Positions 57,223-64,000 of a stretch of 64,000 nt of DNA are shown here, one piece after another. The notes below the pieces were generated by a model. It did not search any database and had not been told where the DNA came from. It worked only from the letters and a program-made list of their open reading frames with translations. The position numbers were made by a program, and so were the translations under genes. Each line of letters begins with the position of its first letter. Positions within the stretch are counted from its first letter, which is position 1. This stretch comes from Pictodentalium vernedei (lineage: Eukaryota; Mollusca; Scaphopoda; Dentaliida; Dentaliidae), in assembly GCA_031216915.1 (NCBI GenBank), contig JAUFNR010000021.1, forward strand, positions 186,001 through 250,000, written 5' to 3'.

Positions 57223-58136
57223 CTCAGGGAGTTCCGCTGCAGCTGCCGGATCCGAGTTTTACCATTATGACGGATGCCAGTCAAACAGGTTGGGGTGCAT
57301 CATTGATCCCAACGGATTCGAGATGCCAGGGTCTTTGGGATCCGCAATTCCTGGGCAAGCACATAAACATCAAGGAAATGATGTCAATTTGGCTTGCATT
57401 ACGTCATTGGATGGACATTATTCACAATGCTCATGTCCAAATCCTATCCGACAATACGACAGTAGTGGCGTATATACGGAATCAGGGAGGCACTCATTCA
57501 GTTCCGTTGTTCAATCTAACGGAAAGAATCCTTCTGTTTGCGCTAGAACATCAGGTTCTTCTTTCGGTCCGTCACATACCGGGTCGTCTGAATGTACTAG
57601 CAGACTCCCTTTCATGAAAGGGTCGCTTGTTGCCGTCGGAGTGGACTCTCAACAAACAAGTATTCAATCAGATTTGCTACCAATGGGAACGGCCAATGAT
57701 AGACTTATTTGCGACACATCTCAACAATCCGTTGCAGACGTATGTGTCTCCGTGTCTGGATCCAAGAGCATTTGCAGTAGACGCTCTGTCGATCCCTTGG
57801 GTCGGAATGATAGGATATGCGTATCCTCCAGCGCCGTTAATTCAGCAAGTACTGCTAAAGATAAAACAATCTCAATGCAAGATTCTGTTGGTAGCATCTC
57901 TGTCTCCACAGAGACCGTGGATAAATCTACTCAGGTGTCTGTTGTGGGACCTACCGCGAAAGCTTCCTCCATGGGAGGATCTTCTTTCGCAGAGGAAATC
58001 GCGTCAACTCCATCACAACCCGCAAGGTCTCAACCTTCACGTTTTTCCGTTGTGCGGTCCTTCTTGCATGGCAAGCACTTTACAGGACGAGCAGTGGACG
58101 CGATTTCTAACTGTAGGAGGACCTCCTCTTCGCTAA
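57200..58136 (+). pseudogene. Element C RNase H and MT-like domain (one in-frame stop)
   Basis: RNase H reads NIQWLTQGVPLQL, TIMTDASQTGWGASL (Asp), HINIKEMMSIWLALRHW (Glu), AHVQILSDNTTVVAYIRNQG (Asp) and HIPGRLNVLADSLS (Asp), then TGA at 57615-57617 where A has CGG. After the stop the same frame continues KGRLLPSEWTLNKQVFNQIC, then LFATHLNNPLQTYVSPCLDP, DALSIPWVGMIGYAYPPAPL and LLVASLSPQRPWINLLRCLL to 58136. That second block is the post-RNase H segment of DIRS1-like elements, considered related to DNA methyltransferases; the PP motif (YAYPP) is in the expected place. It overlaps the recombinase frame for several hundred bases. Confidence 0.82.
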
Positions 58137-59071
58137 ACTATGCGGCTAAGTGGAAGGTTTTTCGTCGTTGGTGTAGGGATCATTCTGTAGATATTTTCGA
58201 TCCCTCTATACCAGACATTGCAAACTTTCTAGTATACTTGTTTGACGAAATCAAACTGCAGCCTGTTACTATTAAGGGTAATAGGTCTATGTTATCTGAT
58301 ACCTATGCACATCATGATAGTTTACAAATTGGATCTAATGTCTCTTTATCTAAGTTAGTTAGAAACTTCTCGATAAATAGACCCAGAACTCTTAGGTTAA
58401 TTCCTAAATGGAATTTAGCTTGGGTTCTTCTTAAATTGAAGGAAAAGCCATTTGAACCTCTTGGGACAGTAGATTTCAAATTCTTATCTTATAAGACAGC
58501 TTTTCTCTTAGCTTTCTCTTCTGCTAGAAGAGTCAGTGAGCTTCATGCACTATCTGTGGATGATTCTCACTATCGTAGTGTTGGGAACACTATCACCTTC
58601 ACTACTAATGTCGGTTTTTTAGCTAAGAATCAGGCTCCTAATAAATATCCGGAACCTATTGTCATTAAGGCTCTTCCTTTACTCTGTCCTGTTAGAGCGT
58701 TACGTATCTATAAACAAAGATCTCAGTTTATCAGAAAGGGACGGAAACGTTTCTTTCTGTCTTTGATGCCTAATAGAAGGGACATCTCGGTCCATTCTAT
58801 TGCTAGATGGATTAAATTAACTATCCGTACTGCTTATGAGAGTTTATCTTCTTCTCAGCAGTCTGTGCTTAAGATTTCCGCTCATGAAGTAAGAGCTCTT
58901 GCTACTTCTTGGGCTTACGCTAATAGTATTGCTATTACAGATTTAATGAAGGCTGCTTATTGGTCTCAGCCATCCACATTCACGAATTTTTATCTCAGAA
59001 ATATTGAGTCTATTTCTGGAGACCTGCATTGTTTAGGTCCGTTATCTGTTGCTCAGAATGTCGTCCACTAA
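57215..59071 (+). CDS. Element C tyrosine recombinase (open frame)
   Basis: The recombinase is confident from about 58080 (YAAKWKVFRRWCRDHSVDIF, an N-terminal SAM-like core-binding part) to 59071. Catalytic features: first Arg in SSARRVSELHAL (about 58526), the H-x2-R motif in SAHEVRALATSWA (His at 58883, Arg at 58892) and the nucleophilic Tyr in TFTNFYLRNIES (58991-58993). It would cut and join the circular element DNA at short matching sequences, replacing the integrase of LTR elements. The frame is open from the ATG at 57215, but its first part lies over RNase H and the MT-like segment in another frame and may not be translated; an internal start is possible. This is the only intact gene among the four DIRS copies. 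Confidence 0.88.
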   Translation: MVNSGSSAAAAGSEFYHYDGCQSNRLGCIIDPNGFEMPGSLGSAIPGQAHKHQGNDVNLACITSLDGHYSQCSCPNPIRQYDSSGVYTESGRHSFSSVVQSNGKNPSVCARTSGSSFGPSHTGSSECTSRLPFMKGSLVAVGVDSQQTSIQSDLLPMGTANDRLICDTSQQSVADVCVSVSGSKSICSRRSVDPLGRNDRICVSSSAVNSASTAKDKTISMQDSVGSISVSTETVDKSTQVSVVGPTAKASSMGGSSFAEEIASTPSQPARSQPSRFSVVRSFLHGKHFTGRAVDAISNCRRTSSSLNYAAKWKVFRRWCRDHSVDIFDPSIPDIANFLVYLFDEIKLQPVTIKGNRSMLSDTYAHHDSLQIGSNVSLSKLVRNFSINRPRTLRLIPKWNLAWVLLKLKEKPFEPLGTVDFKFLSYKTAFLLAFSSARRVSELHALSVDDSHYRSVGNTITFTTNVGFLAKNQAPNKYPEPIVIKALPLLCPVRALRIYKQRSQFIRKGRKRFFLSLMPNRRDISVHSIARWIKLTIRTAYESLSSSQQSVLKISAHEVRALATSWAYANSIAITDLMKAAYWSQPSTFTNFYLRNIESISGDLHCLGPLSVAQNVVH

Positions 59072-59157
59072 ACAGTTGCAGCTATAGTTATGCAGGCTTT
59101 CTGTTCCGGCAGTGACTCCGTCCGGCTGCCCTCTTCGCTCTGGGCTATTTGACCCAG

Positions 59158-59186
59158 GGCAAGGGGAAGGGGGGGGGGGGGGAGGG
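59158..59186 (+). repeat. G-rich tract downstream of the element C recombinase
   Basis: GGGCAAGGGGAAGG followed by a run of about 14 G and then AGGG. Flanked by GACCCAGGG and CCCTTAGGTC, so a short stem could close around it. Quadruplex-capable by composition. Confidence 0.8.
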
Positions 59187-59673
59187 TGTTCCCTTAGGTC
59201 ACCTGCTTTATAGTGAAAAGCAAGGGAATGCCTCCTCCAAAGTCAGTATTTCTGAGTCGCTTCCGGGATGGTTTTAAAGTGTAATATTAATGTTAAAATT
59301 CATTCATGTCATATTTTTAAAGTGTAGCTCGTTGTGAAGCATTTGTATATGTCAAGTGTCAAACTGGCGTTAATATACAATCCTCGGACACTTTTAAAAG
59401 AATATAAAGAGTCTCAATTCTCTGGACTAACTTTATTTATTGGCTTACTTTAAAAATAATTAGTATAAGGGTTATACTGGATGTTAATAGAGAACATGAA
59501 TGTTATTGTGCTCAATTATGAAGGGTATTGTATCTTTCTAATTTAACATTAAATAAGAAAGATACATGTAAAGCCTAATACTCCTTTTCTCCTTAAGGGG
59601 TTGCCTCTATATTATATAGTTGAGCTTATTGGATTTTCCTCTATGTCCTAGTCCCTCCAACCTTTTTACTATT

Positions 59674-59760
59674 CAGCTAAGTCTGGGTCATTGGTACAGT
59701 ATAAAAATGTTAAAAAATTTATAGTAATTTATATATTTTTTATACTTACCAATGACCCAG
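59674..59760 (+). repeat. Element C internal complementary region
   Basis: The reverse complement of the left terminus (CAGCTAAGTCTGGGTCATTG and on to CAGTATAAAAAT), then GTT, then the reverse complement of the right terminus (AAAAAATTTATAGTAATTTA and on). It gives the circle junction directly: right end AAC followed by left end ATTTTT. Confidence 0.95.
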
Positions 59761-59837
59761 ATGGGGATGGCCCTCCCAGGAGTTGGGAACTCTTGCCTCC
59801 CCGCTGAGTACATAGCGCTGACCAGGCACTGCCAGTA

Positions 59838-60066
59838 AGAATGATAATTGGCGCCAATTTCGGAACGTCCTTGACACTGCGCATGCGCAGTAGGGGCGAA
59901 GTATGGAGGTCCTATAGGACATGATTTCTTTTGGTTTTAGATGCAAATTTTGGGGATTGGGGGGGCAAAATTTGTGTTTGGCCCTGGTTTTGTTAGAGTT
60001 TGCACCAGCTAAGTCTGGGTCATTGGTAAGTATAAAAAATATATAAATTACTATAAATTTTTTAAC
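59838..60066 (+). repeat. Element C right inverted terminal repeat
   Basis: Contains TGCGCATGCGCA at 59878-59889 and the AT-rich right-end extension, ending TTTTTTAAC. Confidence 0.95.
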
Positions 60067-60597
60067 TTTCAACAGTTTTGCACACATTTATGGCAACTTG
60101 AGGAATAAAAAGCATCTGGAATTTTTAAGGCATTAATGTTGATACAGTGGCTTACCTAAATTAAAAAAAATGTTTTTTATGCACTCTGTGACAAGGGTCA
60201 TTTCACCTGGTAACAGATGTCCAATTTACTTTAAATTTTCAGGGAGCATTTTATGTGTATCAAAGGCATTTGTACAAAATTTCAAGTATGTGTTCCTTCT
60301 ACAATGAATTTTATGAGCTAAAGATTAATTGTCACTTTTGGGGTAATTTCCATGTTTAATTCTTTGACACTAAATAGTCTTTGTCAAAAATATACTTTTG
60401 TTCAAGCCTGTAATGCCCAGAAGACATTGTTTGCCATGTTTACACAGACAGATTCATTTTCAGTCACAGATACAAAAGACTTGTGTTGGATGTACCTTAT
60501 ATATAATAACATTCAGACAATCTGAAAATCACATTAACCTATTCTATTGATCACAACATTGACAAAGAATCCCAGAACATTTGAAAAAGACTCTTTG
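60067..60597. other. Intron or intergenic, no gene seen
   Basis: AT-rich, no recognisable repeat or ORF. Confidence 0.45.
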
Positions 60598-61264
60598 TCA
60601 TGCTTCTTTTCCTATAAATGCCTCAAACTGTTCCTTGCAATCCTTGAGACAATCATCTGACAGTTTGTACTGTCTTGCAGACCGCCATACTTTATCAGAT
60701 ACAGGAACTATCTGAAGGATGTGAACAACTGGTACCCAGTATTTATCCTGTCTTCCCCAATTCAAGTGATGAGTGCATTTATTCATTTTCACGAATGACA
60801 CCATCAGTCTGTTGGTCCTTTGACCTTTCTGTAATGACCCCAACATACCAATTATCTTAAATGACAAGCCGCAGATTTTCCTGCTGTAGGTCATTTTGCA
60901 GAAAGTCTGGAGATTGCTGGACTATGTCAGAAGAGATTGCAACTTTGGTATGTTCAGTGTCTTCAGACAACCAAAATATCTGGACTTTGTTATTACTTGC
61001 AGGGACAAATCAATGATGGCTTCTGGAAACTGCAATAGTCTTAACAGCAGACATTCTGTCTTGAAGGCTTTCTTCATGAGCTTTAATCTCTTCTGCAGAT
61101 ACACAATGAAAAGTTACACCTGCTATGTTTACTGAAGCCCAGGCAGTGATTCCGCTACGGGAAAAGAAATGAGGCTGTATAATGGGGCAACCAAGAGTTG
61201 TCACTACCATGGGCCGACCATGGTTTGGCCTGTGGTAAGAAAATTTTAAATTCGGGGATCCCAT
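60598..61264 (-). pseudogene. Broken gene of a widespread invertebrate uncharacterised family
   Basis: On the minus strand the upstream part (61264 to about 61010) reads VNIAGVTFHCVSAEEIKAHE then ESLQDRMSAVKTIAVSRSHH. A frameshift leads to SLQVITKSRYFGCLKTLNIP and a stop at 60922. In the same frame as that stop the text continues (60894-60598) with FKIIGMLGSLQKGQRTNRLM, HHLNWGRQDKYWVPVVHILQ and SARQYKLSDDCLKDCKEQFE. The pattern V-x-FM...N-x-W-x(4-6)-D-x-x-WVP-x-x-HIL resembles the C-terminus of a repeated, uncharacterised family common in invertebrates and possibly transposon-derived (from memory). It is antisense to the host gene and has at least one stop and one shift. Confidence 0.5.
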
Positions 61265-61455
61265 AACCCCATTTCATTGTACATGGAGAATATTTTGAGG
61301 TTTTTAACAGTGATATTTGTGTAGGTTTTGAGATTCTGATAGCCGGTAATTGCATATGAATAAGGACCAATGAGGAGAAATTCAGGTAAATAAATTTCAG
61401 TGCTGCTGATTTGAGGAGCGCTATCGCACTCCTGCTTTTTTTGCGCTTTTGTAAT

Positions 61456-61710
61456 ATTTTTATACTATAAACCATTAGTCCAGACAAGCTGGTGCAAACT
61501 CAAAGCTATCAAGGGCCAAACACAAATTTTGAACCCCCCAATCCCCAAAATTTGCTTGCAAAACCGAAAATTAAAAGTCCTATCTGGTCCTCTATACTTT
61601 TACTCTCTGCGCATGCGCAGCCGTCAGGAAGTGACCGGAATTGGCGCCAACATCATTCTTTGTTTGCCTCTAAAGTCATCAACAATGAACTGACATCTGT
61701 GCTTTAAAAT
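61456..61710 (+). mobile_element. DIRS fragment D: lone left terminal repeat
   Basis: Starts ATTTTTATACTATAAACCAT, then AGACAAGCTGGTGCAAACTC, the NRF-1-like TGCGCATGCGCA (61608-61619) and GGCGCCAACATCATTCTTTG, followed by about 60 bp of sequence that matches the region just inside the C left end. It is clearly diverged from A/B/C and ends at about 61710; no body or right end follows. Confidence 0.8.
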
Positions 61711-61719
61711 CTCCTTTTT

Positions 61720-61851
61720 ATGTGTACCCATACTATGTATGGTACACATAATGCCGGCATCCAGGGTGACCATCCGTTGTTCGTCCATCCTTTGTCCGTC
61801 TGTCTGTCCATCTGTCTGTCCATCCGTCTGTCCGTCCGTCCGGCATCCGTA
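61720..61851 (+). repeat. Head of the satellite element: hairpin plus GTCC-rich stretch
   Basis: ATGTGTACCCATAC (61720-61733) faces GTATGGTACACAT (61737-61749), forming a short hairpin. Then GGTGACCATCCGTTGTTCGT and repeated GTCTGTCC / GTCCGTCC units lead into the satellite. Confidence 0.7.
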
Positions 61852-64000
61852 TCCATTTCTTTGGCATCCGATAACTTGAAAAAAATTGCTTGGATTGTCA
61901 AGTTACTTTATATTTGTGTTCAGGTTACTGATGTGCTGAGCTGTATAGTTTTTAGTGTAAATCGGATAATTTGATCCTGAGATATTAACCCTTTATCCTT
62001 CAAATTGAAAATTTCTCCAATCTCTTTGGCATTCGATAACTTGAAAAATATTGCTTGGATTGTCAAGTTACTTTATATTTGTGTTCAGGTTACTGATGTG
62101 CCGAGCTGTATAGTTTTTGGCGTAAATCTGATAATTTGATCCTGAGATATTAACCCTTTATCCTTCAAATTGAAAATTCCTCCAATCCCTTTGGCATTCG
62201 ATAACTTGAAAAATATTGCTTGGATTGTCAAGTTACTTTATATTTGTGTTCAGGTTACTGATGTGCTGAGCTGTATAGTTTTTGGTGTAAATCGGATAAT
62301 TTGATCCTGAGATATTAACCCTTTATCCTTCAAATTGAAAATTTCTCCAATCCCTTTGGCATTCGATAACTTGAAAAATATTGCTTGGATTGTCAAGTTA
62401 CTTTATATTTGTGTTCAGGTTACTGATGTGCCGAGCTGTATAGTATTTGGTGTAAATCTGTTAATTTAATCCTGAGATATTAACCCTTTATCCTTCAAAT
62501 TGAAAATTCCTCCAATCCCTTTGGCATTCGATAACTTGAAAAATATTGCTTGGATTGTCAAGTTACTTTATATTTGTGTTCAGGTTACTGATGTTCCGAG
62601 CTGTATAGTTTTTGGTGTGAATCTAATAATTTGATCCTGAGATATTAACCCTTTATCCTTCAAATTGAAAATTCATCCAATCCCTTTGGCATTCGATAAC
62701 TTGAAAAATATTGCTTGGATTGTCAAGTTACTTTATATTTGTGTTCAGGTTACTGATGTGCTGAGCTGTATAGTTTTTGGTGTAAATCTAATAATTTGAT
62801 CCTGAGATATTAACCCTTTATCCTTCAAATTGAAAATTCATCCAATCCCTTTGGCATTCGATAACTTGAAAAATATTGCTTAGATTGTCTAGTTACTTTA
62901 TATTTGTGTTCAGGTTACTGATGTTCCGAGCTGTATAGTTTTTGGTGTAAATCTGATGATTTGATCCTGAGATATTAACCCTTTATCCTTCAAATTGAAA
63001 ATTCCTCCAATCCCTTTAGCATTCGATAACTTGAAAAATATTGCTTGGATTGTCAAGTTACTTTATATTTGTGTTCAGGTTACTGATGTTCCGAGCTGTA
63101 TAGTTTTTGGTGTGAATCTAATAATTTGATCCTGAGATATTAACCCTTTATCCTTCAAATTGAAAATTCATCCAATCCCTTTGGCATTCGATAACTTGAA
63201 AAATATTGCTTGGATTGTCAAGTTACTTTATATTTGTGTTCAGGTTACTGATGTGCCGAGCTGTATAGTTTTTGGTGTAAATCTAATAATTTGATCCTGA
63301 GATATTAACCCTTTATCCTTCAAATTGAAAATTCATCCAATCCCTTTGGCATTCGATAACTTGAAAAATATTGCTTAGATTGTCTAGTTACTTTATATTT
63401 GTGTTCAGGTTACTGATGTTCCGAGCTGTATAGTTTTTGGTGTAAATCTGTTGATTTGATCCTGAGATATTAACCCTTTATCCTTCAAATTGAAAATTCC
63501 TCCAATCCCTTTGGCATTCGATAACTTGAAAAATATTGCTTGGATTGTCAAGTTACTTTATATTTGTGTTCAGGTTACTGATGTGCTGAGCTGTATAGTT
63601 TTTGGTGTAAATCGGATAATTTGATCCTGAGATATTAACCCTTTATCCTTCAAATTGAAAATTTCTCCAATCCCTTTGGCATTCGATAACTTGAAAAATA
63701 TTGCTTGGATTGTCAAGTTACTTTATATTTGTGTTCAGGTTACTGATGTGCCGAGCTGTATAGTTTTTGGTGTAAATCTGATAATTTAATCCTGAGATAT
63801 TAACCCTTTATCCTTCAAATTGAAAATTCCTCCAATCCCTTTGGCATTCGATAACTTGAAAAATATTGCTTGGATTGTCAAGTTACTTTATATTTGTGTT
63901 CAGGTTACTGATGTTCTGAGCTGTATAGTTTTTGGTGTAAATCTGATGATTTGATCCTGAGATATTAACCCTTTATCCTTCAAATTGAAAATTCCTCCGA
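61852..64000 (+). repeat. 165-bp tandem satellite, 13 units, continuing past the window
   Basis: The marker TTGAAAAATATTGCTTGGAT starts at 62041 and every 165 bp after it: 62206, 62371, 62536, 62701, 62866, 63031, 63196, 63361, 63526, 63691, 63856. The first unit (61876) is slightly diverged. No unit shows an insertion or deletion. Variants at the GATGTGCTGAG / GATGTGCCGAG / GATGTTCCGAG site show higher-order structure. Non-coding. Confidence 0.95.

Larger units (their letters stand above)
53056..60066 (+). mobile_element. DIRS-type retrotransposon C (7.0 kb, best-preserved copy)
   Basis: Left end ATTTTTATACTGTACCAATG, right end TATAAATTTTTTAAC. It has inverted terminal repeats (53056-53254, 59838-60066), an internal complementary region (59674-59760), and gag, RT, RNase H, MT-like and tyrosine recombinase genes. 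The flanks GAGCTGAT and TTTCAACAG show no target duplication, as expected for recombinase-mediated integration. Gag and RT/RNase H carry a few disruptions; the recombinase frame is fully open. It is the only copy of its family here that retains RT. Confidence 0.95.

Noticed and set aside
53056-60066. LTR (Gypsy-like) retrotransposon
   Set aside because: There are no direct LTRs, protease or DDE integrase; inverted ends, an internal complementary region and a tyrosine recombinase identify DIRS.
60675-61135. Plus-strand ORFs opposite the pseudogene
   Set aside because: They are shadows; the recognisable motif pattern is on the minus strand.
61852-64000. Regular array that might suggest CRISPR
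   Set aside because: The 165-bp units are contiguous without unique spacers, and the window is eukaryotic.

Overview
This is a eukaryotic, intron-dominated, repeat-rich window, probably from a marine invertebrate. The grounds are GT-AG introns longer than 15 kb, DIRS-type tyrosine-recombinase retrotransposons, a 5S-rRNA-derived SINE, hAT-like and TTAA-site MITEs, and interspersed tandem-monomer elements with GTCCGTCC-rich heads of a kind I associate with mollusc, amphioxus and similar genomes. I cannot name the species. Nothing prokaryotic is present: no operons, CRISPR arrays or Shine-Dalgarno genes.

Host gene. Three exons on the + strand fit together in phase: 10271-10509, 30913-31024 and 48729-48873. 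They encode about 165 residues of one larger protein, tentatively like a giant HECTD4/MYCBP2-class E3 ligase (weak recognition). The rest of the window behaves as its introns. Intron 1 (20.4 kb), intron 2 (17.7 kb) and the stretch after exon 3 each carry at least one DIRS element, and all four substantial copies run in the same direction as the gene.

Mobile DNA. Element E (14986-21386) is a GC-rich, decayed DIRS element. Element C (53056-60066) is the best copy: inverted terminal repeats, an internal complementary region, a gag with an N-terminal Cys-rich zinc-binding region, reverse transcriptase (YLDD), RNase H, a methyltransferase-like segment and an open tyrosine recombinase; gag and RT/RNase H carry a few breaks. 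Elements A (33522-39638 plus 46626-47276) and B (39639-46625) form a related subfamily. B sits inside A, and A sits inside an older tandem-monomer element. A and B share one deletion that removes the whole RT and one tandem duplication of gag, so they look like a non-autonomous lineage that kept RNase H, the MT-like segment and the recombinase region. A fifth fragment, D (61456-61710), is a lone left end. All seven A/B/C/D terminal repeats keep a perfect NRF-1-like palindrome.

Other repeats. Family 1 has about 160-bp monomers (1-450, 3370-5262, 21600-25990, 31118-33521 with 47277-48005, 49920-51615). Family 2 has about 337-bp monomers (1370-3325, 26822-28287). Family 3 is a foldback element (29341-30609) with relatives at 10560-11095. 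Family 4 is an exact 165-bp satellite that runs off the right edge (61852-64000). Smaller elements are two TTAA MITEs with internal hairpins, a hAT-like element with an 8-bp target duplication inside a 335-bp tandem array, several SINEs, isolated hairpins and a minus-strand pseudogene at 60598-61264.
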